Positions 36,212-45,156 of a stretch of DNA of 64,000 nt are shown one piece after another. Both the position numbers and the translations under genes were made by a program. The notes under the pieces are model-generated. The model saw only the letters and a list, made by a program, of their open reading frames with translations. It did not search any database and was not told the origin of the DNA. Source of the stretch: Polynucleobacter necessarius (GTDB taxonomy: Bacteria; Pseudomonadota; Gammaproteobacteria; Burkholderiales; Burkholderiaceae); assembly GCF_900095185.1 (NCBI RefSeq), contig NZ_LT606948.1:968827-1032826 (forward strand), written 5' to 3'. Each line of letters opens with the position of its first letter. The stretch's first letter is position 1.

Positions 36212-36771
36212 ATGAAGTTCTTAAAGCCAATTATTTTTTTTACTTTGCCTAGTACCGTTGGCCCGTATCGTTTGGCTTGGCTTGGCTTGGCTGGGCCTGG
36301 ACGACGGCTTGGGTGCAAACCCCATTGAATTCATTACCTGTTCTACAGGCACTTGGGCGCGCGAGTCTTTCTCTGTATCACGCTAGGAATGACCCCATTA
36401 CATCTTTTCACTGGCTCAAGCTTCTGGATTAAGTTGCGTCGGATGCTCGGTTTATTTTGTTTCTTTTATGCATGCATTCACTTTTCCATATGGTTTTGGC
36501 TAGATCAGAATTTAGATCTTCAAGCGATGCGGAATGATGTAGTTAAGCGTCCGTTTATAATGATGGGCTTTTTGCCTTTAGTACTTTTAGTGCCGTTAGC
36601 AATCACTTCAAATCAATGGGCAGTTCGTTTTTTGGGTCGGCGCTGGGATCACTACATACACTCGTGTATTTAATAGCCTGCACTGCTATCGCTCATTATT
36701 GCTGGCATCAATCCGGAAAAAATGATTTGGATACTGTTTATATCTACGCTGTAGTTATCTTGTATTGCTGA
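36212..36771 (+). pseudogene. msrQ: MsrQ heme-binding membrane subunit, three frameshifts
   Basis: ATG 36212 starts MKFLKPII and shifts in a T8 run (36234-36241; seven T restore the frame). The next frame gives LCLVPLARIVWLGLAWLGLDDGLGANPIEFITCSTGTWA through a TTGGC repeat. A second shift at GCGCGCG (36357-36363, apparently an extra CG) leads to FLCITLGMTPLHLFTG, KLRRMLGLFCFFYACIHFSIWFWLDQ and FLGRRWDHY. A third near 36648 leads to LVYLIACTAIAHYCWH. MsrQ is a b-type heme protein passing quinol electrons to MsrP. It lies 5 kb from msrP here. Confidence 0.9.
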
Positions 36772-36852
36772 CTCTCCGAGTGCCCGTAATAAAGCATTTG
36801 CTTCAGAGAAGCAGGCCTTGAGCTCTTTAGAGCTAGGTGGTGTAGCGAACAA

Positions 36853-37085
36853 TCAAGCGAAGTATCTCGACAAAATCATTCTGAATTTCCATGTGACCTC
36901 CGTATTGGAGGCTGATACTCCCACAAATCGGTAATACGCCAATGCGCTCAAGAGAAAGCGCCGAGTGTTGACTACATTATTTTGATAGATGTTGCCAATT
37001 GTGGTCGCTCGACTAGCAACGTAAAAATGAGAGGTACCTAGTGTGTAGGTGTCGTTAATTTTATAGATTGGGCCAAATTGTAAAG
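36853..37085 (-). pseudogene. Unassigned protein remnant
   Basis: A minus-strand frame reads SLQFGPIYKINDTYTLGTSHFYV, then ATTIGNIYQNN and RRFLLSALAYYRF. That is protein-like, with a pattern suggestive of outer-membrane strands, and it stops at 36853. Further left, other frames give KELKACFSEANALLRALGES, also protein-like. The 320 bases between msrQ and the next gene (36772-37093) therefore seem to hold worn gene remnants. No family is recognised. Confidence 0.3.
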
Positions 37086-37093
37086 AGGTAGTT

Positions 37094-37455
37094 ATGCAGG
37101 GCTACCCTACAATGGGCCCTATCAATAAACTCCTCTCAAAGCTAGCTCTATGCCTGATGATGATCTGGTTTCTCTGTTTTGGCACAGACCCCAGTAACTT
37201 CGGGAATGGAGTCTTATTCCCCATATACTCCTGCTGCGCAACTCCGGGAATTGAATAATCAACCTCTTGCACCTGTAGAGGGTCGGTCCCCTTGTGGACC
37301 TATTGCGCCGACCGCACAGGAATTTAATTTATCGAAAAAGCCGCCCGCCGGATGCATTATACTATCGGCAGCCAGAAGGCGAGGAAGAGGCTGAGGCCTT
37401 AGAGAAGCAATCAGCAAATCCCTATCAAGCCTCTAGACCAGTCATTACCTTTTAA
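37094..37455 (+). pseudogene. Exported hypothetical protein, frameshifted
   Basis: From ATG 37094 (or 37112) a signal-like segment LLSKLALCLMMIWFLCFG is followed in a second frame by MAQTPVTSGMESYSPYTPAAQLRELNNQPLAPVEGRSPCGPIAPTAQEF. A third frame gives RRPPDALYYRQPEGEEEAEALEKQSANPYQASRPVITF to the stop at 37455. The combined protein would be about 118 residues, Pro-rich and periplasmic. Two frameshifts (near 37178 and 37335) break it. No family is recognised. Confidence 0.4.
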
Positions 37456-38071
37456 GTTAGAACTAGCTCTGGAATTGAATCTAGTTGTAAGCGAGCCAGT
37501 GCTTCATCTGGAATGGCATTGAGCCAAGCATCAAATAATTCAGGACGTAAGGGCACCACGGTGCGTTTTTCATCTTCAGGCTTGTGTATACGTTTCATCA
37601 CGGGATGGTTACCTGCATCAATTGTGAGCATCGAAAAAGAAACGATGAGTTCTCCAGTGTTTGGTTCGGTCCAGGTATCCCAGATGGAAGCAAGAGCCAT
37701 TGGCTCATGATTAACTTGTTTGATTGCAGTACGCACTGCTTTACCAGTCTCATAACAAGGTTCATAAAAAGCCTCAGCCAAGGCTAAGGCGTAATGTCGC
37801 TTTGTCCAGGCATGCTTATATGATGGCTTTTTAGCAACGGTTTCCACACGGGCGTTATAGGTCTTTCTTCCAAAGGTTGCTTCTCTTGCCCAGGGGGTAG
37901 TAAACCAAAGCGCGCTAATCCAATAGCAACTCGGTCAGTGTTGTGACTTTTAAGAATGATTAGTCCGGGATACGTCGGAAAGATATCTTGAGCCGAGGTC
38001 ATGGATAGATCTAGGTCAAAGTGGGTTTTTACCCATTCGGTATTGGCGGTTGTGAGGTATTGAACACACAT
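37452..38071 (-). pseudogene. SOS-response-associated peptidase (SRAP/YedK), one-base frameshift
   Basis: ATG 38071 starts MCVQYLTTANTEWV with the essential Cys2, and the frame breaks in a run of five G at 37893-37897 (one base short). Reading through, the protein would be FGLLPPWAREATFGRKTYNARVETVAKKPSYK, then HYALALAEAFYEPCY, VNHEPMALASIWDTW, FSMLTIDAGNHPVMKRIHKP and RPELFDAWLN. This is the YedK/HMCES family that forms a thiazolidine shield on abasic sites in single-stranded DNA. All catalytic parts remain, so this is a very recent loss. If the run length is a sequencing error the gene is intact. Confidence 0.85.
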
Positions 38072-38142
38072 GTGCTTATTTTACTGCTGCCAATAAGTTT
38101 CTCGTCGGTAGTATTGAGGCTAAATCTTAGAAAGATATCCGT

Positions 38143-38976
38143 ATGAAAATATTTGCTTTTATATTTCGTTGTGTGGCGTTACGCTTGATAGTCATTGGTA
38201 TGTTGACCGGCGCTACAGTAAACGGTACGTATGCTCAGAAAAGTGGTGTACCAATTAATGCCGCAGCATCTGTCAATGGCACCATTATTTCAAATAATAT
38301 GGTCGAGCAGGGAATCAGGGTTGCCATCTCTCAAGGGTAAAAAGAATCCCCGGAACTGCGTAAGATAGTTATTCAAACGTACATTGAAGTTCTACTGCTT
38401 TCTCAGCAAGCTGAAAAAGATGGTTTAGCGAATTCTGAAAGAGCTAATACGCAATTAGCCATGATTCGCCAAAATTATTTAGCTGACCTAGAGATGTCTA
38501 CCTATCTCGCACAAAATCCAATTACCGATGCAGATGTTCAAGCTGACTACAATCGTGAGATTACCTCTTTAAGTCCTCAGGGCATACTTTCGGAATACAA
38601 GGTGAGTGATATTGCTGTAGCGAGTGAGGTAGATGCGCAAGCAGCTCTTGCGCGAATTAAAAAAGGGGAGCCTTGTGACAAGGTGGCCAAGAGTGTTTTT
38701 TTAGCTCCTAATAAAGTGCAGGGTGGTGCAGTGGGTTGGATTTAATCGGAGCAACTTGCCCCACCATTGGCTTCTGTACTGACGTCTCTGTCTAAAGGTC
38801 AAGTTTCACCAGCACCGATTCAGATGCAGCAAGGTTGGTACTTCATTAAGCTGGAGGATAAAAAATCTAGCAAGCCACCTTCATTTGAACAAACAAAGCA
38901 AGCGATTTGTGCTGACCTAACTCAACGTAAGCAATTTGAGTACTTGAGCCAGATTGCCAAGATCATTATTCAGTAA
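38143..38976 (+). pseudogene. Parvulin-type peptidyl-prolyl isomerase (SurA/PrsA-like), two nonsense codons
   Basis: One frame runs the whole length: a signal-like N-terminus (VALRLIVIGMLTGATVNGTYA), AAASVNGTIISNNMVEQGIRVAISQG, TAA (38338-38340), KESPELRKIVIQTYIEVLLLSQQAEKDG and YLAQNPITDADVQADYN. ILSEYKVSDIAVASEVDAQAALARIKKGEPCDKVAKS is the rotamase domain. VQGGAVGWI comes next, then TAA (38743-38745) and SKGQVSPAPIQMQQGWYFIKLED. It was a periplasmic chaperone-isomerase for secreted or outer-membrane proteins. Only two point changes separate it from an open gene. Confidence 0.85.
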
Positions 38977-39015
38977 ATTGATGAGCGCATAAACATTGCA
39001 GTTTTCGCTCATGTT

Positions 39016-39047
39016 AAATAAAAAGGACCCTGCGCTCCTTTTTATTT
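39016..39047. terminator. Bidirectional terminator between the parvulin remnant and folA
   Basis: Perfect 12-base arms (AAATAAAAAGGA and its reverse complement) around the loop CCCTGCGC, with A and T tracts on the outer sides. It lies between convergent genes and overlaps the folA stop codon (39042-39044). Confidence 0.8.
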
Positions 39048-39530
39048 GCGCTCTAAGGTAATAAAACTCAAGGTAATATCGCCTTCTGAACCCGGGGTAC
39101 GTTCCACCTCTATCCACTCTGCTGGATTGGGAATTTCAAAAAAGGTATCGCCACCATCAACATCCAAATCAATTTCGGTAATGTAAAGTCGATCCGTTTT
39201 GTTAAAGGCTTGCTTGAAAAGTTGCTCGCCACCAATCACAAAAACACGTGCAAATTGACTTAAGCTTCTTAAGGCCTCATCCAAAGAACCAACCAACTCT
39301 CCGCCTGTTGCTGGGTAATTGCTATGCCTGCTCACTACAATATTTCTACGCCCTGGTAGTGGACGTCCAATCGACTCCCAGGTTTTTCGACCCATGATGA
39401 CAGGGTGACCCATAGTGACACGTTTAAAAAACTGCAAATCAGCTGAGATTTTCCAGGGCATTTGGTTATCGCAACCAATTACATGATTGCGCGAGCGCGC
39501 AACAATCATTGAAATAGCTGGGTGGCTCAT
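39042..39530 (-). CDS. folA: Dihydrofolate reductase
   Basis: The 162-residue enzyme has MIVARSRNHVIGCDNQMPWKISADLQFFKR with the substrate Asp region, HPVIMGRKTWESIGRPLPGRRNIVVSR (NADPH loop) and VFVIGGEQLFKQAF. It reduces dihydrofolate to tetrahydrofolate. It lies 11 bases downstream of thyA in the same direction, the common thyA-folA pair in which ThyA produces the dihydrofolate that FolA recycles. Length and motifs are complete, with no sign of decay. Confidence 0.96.
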   Translation of the reverse strand: MSHPAISMIVARSRNHVIGCDNQMPWKISADLQFFKRVTMGHPVIMGRKTWESIGRPLPGRRNIVVSRHSNYPATGGELVGSLDEALRSLSQFARVFVIGGEQLFKQAFNKTDRLYITEIDLDVDGGDTFFEIPNPAEWIEVERTPGSEGDITLSFITLERK

Positions 39531-39541
39531 AAATAGGTTTC

Positions 39542-40336
39542 TTAAATTGCTACAAGAGCTTTGATGTGAGGGTGTGACTCGTAGCCAACAATTTCACAGT
39601 CTTCGAATTCATAATCAAATATAGAATTAGGTTTACGTAAAAGATTGAGTTTAGGTAGTGAAAAGAAGTCTCGAGATAACTGCAGTTCTACCTGTTCGAG
39701 ATGATTGCTGTATAGATGGCAATCGCCACCCGTCCAGATAAGGTCGCCCACTTTTAAGCTGCACTGTTGCGCCATCATGTGCGTGAGCAAAGCATAGCTT
39801 GCAATATTAAAAGGCACGCCTAAAAAAATATCAGCGCTACGTTGATACAGTTGGCAAGACAGTTTGCCATCAGCCACATAGAACTGAAAGAAGGCATGAC
39901 AAGGGGCTAAGGCCATCCGCGGAATATCGGCTACATTCCAGGCTGAGACAATAATGCGACGAGAGTCCGGGTTCTTTCTAATAGTCTCAACTACTTCAGA
40001 AATTTGATCGATGTGCTGACTATTGGGTGCGGGCCAGGAGCGCCACTGATATCCATAGATTGGACCTAAATCACCATCAGGTGCAGCCCACTCATTCCAA
40101 ATGGATACGCCGCGTTCTTTCAGCCAATTATTGTTAGTGCTGCCTTTGAGAAACCAGAGTAACTCGTAAATGATGGGCTTGAGGTATAACTTTTTAGTAG
40201 TCACCATCGGAAAGCCATCGGCTAAATTAAAGCGCATTTGATGTCCAAATATCGATAGCGTTCCGGTTCCTGTTCTGTCGGATTTTTGAACCCCCTTGGT
40301 GAGGACTGTTTTCATGAGATCGTGATATTGACGCAT
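39542..40336 (-). CDS. thyA: Thymidylate synthase
   Basis: The 264-residue enzyme starts [38 protein letters not shown]. It has the WSWPAPNS-type and [20 protein letters not shown] blocks and the active-site loop [13 protein letters not shown] with the catalytic Cys. The C-terminus [10 protein letters not shown] is normal. It makes dTMP from dUMP with methylene-tetrahydrofolate. Exactly family length, and first gene of a two-gene unit with folA. Confidence 0.97.
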   Translation of the reverse strand: MRQYHDLMKTVLTKGVQKSDRTGTGTLSIFGHQMRFNLADGFPMVTTKKLYLKPIIYELLWFLKGSTNNNWLKERGVSIWNEWAAPDGDLGPIYGYQWRSWPAPNSQHIDQISEVVETIRKNPDSRRIIVSAWNVADIPRMALAPCHAFFQFYVADGKLSCQLYQRSADIFLGVPFNIASYALLTHMMAQQCSLKVGDLIWTGGDCHLYSNHLEQVELQLSRDFFSLPKLNLLRKPNSIFDYEFEDCEIVGYESHPHIKALVAI

Positions 40337-40465
40337 AGGTATTTTGGCTAAAAGCAGTGATGTATTAATAAATTAAGGATAGCTTACTCGAATGTGGGTG
40401 ACTTTACTCCGAGTGCCTTATGAAGCTTAGGGGAGGTGGCCGTATATTGAAGCTGAATTTGTTTA

Positions 40466-41438
40466 TCAGGGTGTTCTCAGGTAGGCGGCAGCAGCAAAGG
40501 CAGCTAGGGCGGCCTCATGGAGGCCTGAGAGGATCAATTTTTTCTTGCTTGGGTCAAACATGAATGTCACCTACTGCATAAATTCTAGGAATACTAGTTT
40601 TAAATTTTTTCGGTATCTACGCAAACCTGTTTGCGGTCGATGTTAAGACCCCATGCAGCGATAGGGCCTAATTTTGGAGAGAGACCAAAAAATACGAGTA
40701 GATCATCAAGAGGAATTTGTTTTGCATCACCATCGATATTGGCCAATGTGATCTCGGAGAGTGGATAGTCTATGGTTTTGTAGTCTGTCACTTGCCCAAT
40801 TAAAAGCGTCATCTGTTGATTGGCACAAAGTTCACGCATTCTAGCGATTGATTTTGGTACAGCGTTAAAGTCATCACGGCGATGGATCAGGATCACACTT
40901 GCAGCAATTTCTGCACAATGAATTGCCCAGTCTAAGGCTGTATCTCCACCGCCACAAATCACGACTCTCTGATTTGCAAACTGTTTAGGATTGTTGACGT
41001 GATAAAAACACTTGTTTTCCTACAAAGGCATCCATGCCCTCTAAGTTGATAGTTCGTGGCTGAAAGGCGCTCACACCACCAGCAATGAATACTGTTTTGC
41101 TTAGAAATTGATTGCCCTGAAAGGTGCTTACTAAAAAAGCGTCCGTCATCTTGTCGAGCAAGCTCGGTAACCTCTTGCCCTAGATACAATTGAGCACCAA
41201 ATGGCTTAAGTTGTTTCAATAAATTCTTGGTCAGCTCACGCCCAGTGCAGACTGGAATGGCGGGAATATCGTAGATGGGTTTATCAGGATAGAGTTCGAT
41301 ACATTGACCACCGACCTCAGGAAGCGAGTCAATAACATGAGCCTTAATATTTAGGAGGCCTAATTCAACAACCTAACAGAGACCCACAGGACCGGCGCCA
41401 ATGATGACAGCATCGGTTTGTGTGGGTGAATAAGACAC
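40466..41438 (-). pseudogene. Ferredoxin--NADP+ reductase (thioredoxin-reductase-like), broken
   Basis: From GTG 41438: TDAVIIGAGPVGLC, an in-frame TAG (41373-41375), [63 protein letters not shown], a frame change near 41125, and others near 40990. [32 protein letters not shown] is the NADP-binding [10 protein letters not shown] motif, and [26 protein letters not shown] ends it. The PIYDIPA motif marks type-2 FNRs. Its natural partner ferredoxin, fdxA, is 18 bases upstream and intact. Confidence 0.87.
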
Positions 41439-41455
41439 ACTTTTTGGCTAGTAAA

Positions 41456-41779
41456 TTACTTTACCAACTGATCCAATTTGTTTTTTACGTCTTTCCATTC
41501 ATCAGCCTCTGGAAGAGCTACTTTGGACTTCGTAATAGAGGTCCAGGAAGGGGAGAGGTCAGCATTCAATTTGATGAATGCTTGTTGGTCACCTGGCACG
41601 TCGTCTTCTGCGTAAATGGCGTTCACTGGGCATTCAGGGACACATACCGCACAGTCAATACACTCGTTAGGATCGATCACTAAAAAATTAGGACCCTCAC
41701 GAAAGCAGTCAACTGGGCAAACATCAACGCAATCAGTGTATTTGCAACGGATACAAGCTTCGGTAACAACGTAAGTCAT
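41456..41779 (-). CDS. fdxA: 7Fe ferredoxin FdxA
   Basis: The 107-residue protein begins [26 protein letters not shown], supplying ligands for the 3Fe-4S cluster and one of the 4Fe-4S set. [17 protein letters not shown] completes the second cluster, and the tail of about 45 residues is usual for the FdxA family. It is a low-potential electron carrier in the cytoplasm. The frame and all Cys ligands are intact even though the neighbouring FNR is broken, so it must be used by another partner such as Fe-S assembly or a different reductase. Confidence 0.94.
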   Translation of the reverse strand: MTYVVTEACIRCKYTDCVDVCPVDCFREGPNFLVIDPNECIDCAVCVPECPVNAIYAEDDVPGDQQAFIKLNADLSPSWTSITKSKVALPEADEWKDVKNKLDQLVK

Positions 41780-41900
41780 GGTGTTTTTGTTTCAAGAGCC
41801 CCAAACAACCGGGTGCTAAGTTATAAAAATTCAATTTTAGCCGAAATAGCCTATTTTTCAGGTGAAAGGGTCAATTTTTACTTGAGGTAAAGTCCCATCT

Positions 41901-42914
41901 ATGAATACAACAACAAACACTCGAGCTAGCAACCAAAAACCCAAAATTTTGGTGGCAAGAGCCATTTTTCCTGAGGCTTTAGCCAAACTGGAGGAATCTT
42001 TTGAGGTTCGGTCCAATCAGGAGGATCGTATTTTTAGTCCTGAAGAGTTGCAAAAAGAACTCTCAGGGGTTGTAGGGGCTTTAGTCGCCGGCAGCGAAAG
42101 AATAGATGCCAATGCTTTGGTCAATGCCCAGGATCTAAAAATCGTTGCTAATATTTCTGTAGGCTATAATAACTTTGACGTACCTGCGATTACTGCTGCA
42201 GGCGTAATGGCCGCTAATACACCCGACGTATTAACTGATACCACTGCAGACTTTGGCTTTGCCCTATTGATGGCAACCGCAAGGCGAATTACTGAAGCAG
42301 AGCATTGGGTACGAGCAGGTCATTGGGATAAGTGGTCTATTGTGAATAACCCGCTTGGTATGGATTTGCATCACAGTACAGTCGGCATCATTGGTATGGG
42401 ACGTATTGGCCAAGGTATTGCAAAACGTGCTTTGGGTTTTGGAATGAATGTGATTTATCACAACCGTAGCCATCTCTCTGATGGCGATGAAAAAGCTTGT
42501 GGCGCCAGGTATGTTTCTAAAGAAGAGTTGCTGCGCACTGCTGATCACGTGGTCTTGGTGATGTCCTACAGTGCTGAGAGTCATCATATGATTGGTGCTA
42601 AAGAAATTGCGATTATGAAATCGACCGCAACCCTGATAAATATTGCCCGCGGGGGTATTGTGGATGATGCAGCATTAGCTCAAGCGCTCAAAGAAAATAA
42701 AATTTTTGCAGCAGGTTTAGATGTGTTTGAGGGTGAGCCAAAAGTCCATCCAGATTTATTGAATCTCAGTAATGTCGTTCTTGCTCCTCATATAGCAAGC
42801 GCCACAGAAAAAACCCGTAGAGCAATGGTGGCTTTGGCGATTGATAATTTACGTGCAGCGCTTGATGGTAAAAAACCACCCAGCTTGATTAATAGTGCAG
42901 TTTATAAAGATTAG
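41901..42914 (+). CDS. D-2-hydroxyacid dehydrogenase (glyoxylate/hydroxypyruvate reductase type)
   Basis: The 337-residue product has the D-isomer-specific dehydrogenase fold. VANISVGYNNFDVPAITAAGV and ANTPDVLTDTTADFGFALLMATARR come first, then the NAD(P)-binding VGIIGMGRIGQGIAKRA near residue 160. The catalytic Arg lies in NIARGGIVDD, the Glu in FEGEP and the His in APHIAS. NTPDVLTD and the following NRSHL are typical of the GhrB-like group, which reduces glyoxylate and hydroxypyruvate. One family block reads VMSYSAESHH instead of LPYSPESHH. Intact, with a likely terminator behind it. Confidence 0.88.
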   Translation: MNTTTNTRASNQKPKILVARAIFPEALAKLEESFEVRSNQEDRIFSPEELQKELSGVVGALVAGSERIDANALVNAQDLKIVANISVGYNNFDVPAITAAGVMAANTPDVLTDTTADFGFALLMATARRITEAEHWVRAGHWDKWSIVNNPLGMDLHHSTVGIIGMGRIGQGIAKRALGFGMNVIYHNRSHLSDGDEKACGARYVSKEELLRTADHVVLVMSYSAESHHMIGAKEIAIMKSTATLINIARGGIVDDAALAQALKENKIFAAGLDVFEGEPKVHPDLLNLSNVVLAPHIASATEKTRRAMVALAIDNLRAALDGKKPPSLINSAVYKD

Positions 42915-42945
42915 CTGATAAAAAATATTTTCAGCAATCAACAAG

Positions 42946-42968
42946 AAAGCGGAGTGATGCTCGGCTTT
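42946..42968 (+). terminator. Probable terminator after the hydroxyacid dehydrogenase gene
   Basis: AAAGCGGAG-TGATG-CTCGGCTTT is a nine-pair stem with one mismatch, followed by ATTGTTTT. It begins 32 bases after the stop. Confidence 0.55.
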
Positions 42969-43022
42969 ATTGTTTTACAGACATGTCTCGAACTGATATT
43001 TCGTGTGAATTTTTTATATTAC

Positions 43023-43316
43023 TTACTCGGATTCGAGTTCTTCCGGAAGATCACGTAAAGCCAATTCAATCCCGCCGAATTTACCCGCTACCCAGTTATA
43101 GACCTTGCAGACAAGCCATAGTAATCCAAAGCCAAGTAAGGCATTGAGGATTAAAGCTGATAAGACAGTAAAACCAGGGATAGCACCATCACGAATAAAG
43201 GCTACAAATAGAGCTAATAAAACGATGGGAACGGAGAAGTAGAGGTATACCAAAACCAAAGTTTTGGCGGTATGCATAGGCTCGAGAAAAACGATTTCTT
43301 TTTTACTAAGTTTCAT
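43023..43316 (-). CDS. Hypothetical two-helix membrane protein
   Basis: The 97-residue open frame begins MKLSKKEIVFLEPMHTAKTLVLVYLYFSVPIVLLALFVAF, followed by a second helix GFTVLSALILNALLGFGLLWLVCKVYNWVAG and an acidic end ELALRDLPEELESE. Two membrane helices with a short loop are predicted. I do not recognise the family with confidence. It lies 12 bases from the end of the moeA remnant, on the same strand. The gene appears intact and its codon use is like the healthy genes. Confidence 0.65.
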   Translation of the reverse strand: MKLSKKEIVFLEPMHTAKTLVLVYLYFSVPIVLLALFVAFIRDGAIPGFTVLSALILNALLGFGLLWLVCKVYNWVAGKFGGIELALRDLPEELESE

Positions 43317-43328
43317 GATGACGCAATC

Positions 43329-44554
43329 TTAAAGCAGTCCATCAAAAAGTGCTACATCCACCCAATCTCCGGTGGCAACATTTCCTTGTTCCTGACTCAG
43401 GATGACAAAGCAGTTTGCTTTACTCATTGAGCGTAAAGCTCGGCGCCTTGGCTGCCAGTTAACCTGACTATTGGTTTCCCGTCTGCGCTACGCCCCAATA
43501 TGGCGCGTTGAAATTCATTACGACCTGGTTTTTTTTGAATAGGTGTCTCAGCAATTGCTTGTGTCAGTGGTGGTTCAGTTTAGTTTGCGCCATTAAGTTG
43601 CAAGAGTGCCGCTCTGACAAATTGATAAAAGGTCGCCATGACTGCCACGGGGTGTCCAGGCAGACCCAAGAAAATGGTTTTGTATGCTCGAGTTTTGTCA
43701 GCTACAGGTTTGAGAACACCAAAAACCATAGGACGACCAGGACGCATGGCAATTTTCCAAAAGCCCACGTCACCTAACTTTTGCATGATCTGCTTTGTGA
43801 AATCTGCCTCGCCAACAGATACGCCTCCGGAGGAAATCAATACATCCGCCTTATTGACCGCCTCAATAAAGGCTTGCTTTAAAGAGGCAGGAGCATCGCG
43901 TCGCAGTCAATAATGTCTAAATTCAGTCGATTGAGTAAGCCCGTAAGACTATAGCGATTACTGTCATAAATGCTACCAGGATCTAGTGTTTGACCTAGGG
44001 GGCGAAGAAGCTCATCACCCGAAGAGAGGATGGCCACTTTCAGTTTTCGTTTTACTGGAAGCGATGAAATCCCTAAAGAAGCAGCTAAACCGAGATCAGA
44101 AGGTCGCAAGAATCGACCAGCAGAAATTGCTGGTTTATCCTTTTGCAAATCTTCGCCACGTAAGCGACGATTTTCTCCAAATTTGAGCTGATCTTGTTTG
44201 AACTCAATCAAGTGTTCATCGATATTTGCAGTGAACTCTTGTAGAGTTACGATGTTACAACCTGCTAGCATCACCGCTCCAGTCATCATCTTGAGGCTCT
44301 AAGCATGTACCATCAAAAGCAAAGCCATCCATAGCTGAATTATCTGCAGCTGGGACATAAATCGGTGAGAGAAGATCCAAAGCTAAGATTCGATCAATCG
44401 CTTGATCTAATGAAACCGTTTCGGTATCGGCAGGGTCATTCATGGTTGCCGCTTCTTGAAGGAGATTATTTACGAGTTCAGCAATCGCTTTGCGGGCGTC
44501 AGCAACATGTAGTGATGAGCTCAGAAGGAGTGGTTGATTGGGTGAGTGACTCAT
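43329..44554 (-). pseudogene. moeA: Molybdopterin molybdenumtransferase MoeA, broken
   Basis: Pieces in order are SLDQAIDRILALDLLSPIYVPAADNSAMDGFAFDG (DNSAMDGFA motif, frame lost near 44285), TGAVMLAGCNIVTLQEFT, LGLAASLGISSLPVKRKLKVAILSSGDEL (TGDEL-type motif) and IYDSNRYSL. A further frame holds MISSGGVSVGEADFTK (the SGGVSVG motif), KIAMRPGRPMVFGVL and FLGLPGHPVAVMATF. The C-terminal domain, with an in-frame stop near 43579, continues to 43329. MoeA inserts Mo into molybdopterin-AMP. Its start overlaps the mobA stop (ATGA). At least four lesions. Confidence 0.9.
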
Positions 44555-45156
44555 GTTGAAGCCTCTTCTAATAACTTGAGTTCTTCGGGTGTGTTGATGT
44601 TGGCAAATACTTGGGGGTCTTCAAAAATTACTGTGCTGCTGCGTAATTCTTTGAATTAGCGATCTATTTTGAGATCTTCTTTCAGCAGGAAAGCGGAAAG
44701 AGATTCTTGTAAGTTCCTACGCATTCAACAGAAAACGGGCTGTGCCCAAATTTTTCCATCCACTTCTTTGCTCGAGGCGTAAACCAACTGAAAATCACCA
44801 CGATCCATCTCAGCCATTAATAATTCTGCGAGATTGCTTGGCAAAAGAGGTGAATCGCATGGTGAGGTGAAAAGATAGGGTGTTTTGCAGTGTATTAAGG
44901 TAACTGAAAATCCAGCTAGCAGACCAGAAAAATCAGGTTTCTCATCCATGATGACTGAGTATTCATAGCTCGCATACTTTGTGATGTTGCGATTGACATT
45001 AATGATGATTGTTTGAACCTGTGGTTTCAGCTTCGCGATAGCAGATTTGATTAGCGGTTTGCCATGAAATGGGATCAGTCCTTTATCAATATCACCCATG
45101 CGTTGTGCACGCCCACCAGCGAGAATGAGTCCCGTAATATCCTTAGTTGCAATCAT
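44551..45156 (-). pseudogene. mobA: Molybdenum cofactor guanylyltransferase MobA, two nonsense codons
   Basis: One frame from ATG 45156 reads ITGLILAGGRAQRMGDIDKGLIPFHGKPL (the LAGGxxxRMGxxDKG nucleotide-binding motif) and VNVNRNITKY-like text. FSGLLAGF (GPLAG position), FTSPCDSPLLPSNLAELL and KIWAQPVFC follow, then TGA, RRNLQESLSAFLLKEDLKIDR, TAA and FANINTPEELK to the stop. MobA converts Mo-molybdopterin to the guanine dinucleotide form used by DMSO-reductase-type enzymes. Only two point nonsense changes are present. moaA, mobA and moeA form one operon. Confidence 0.88.
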
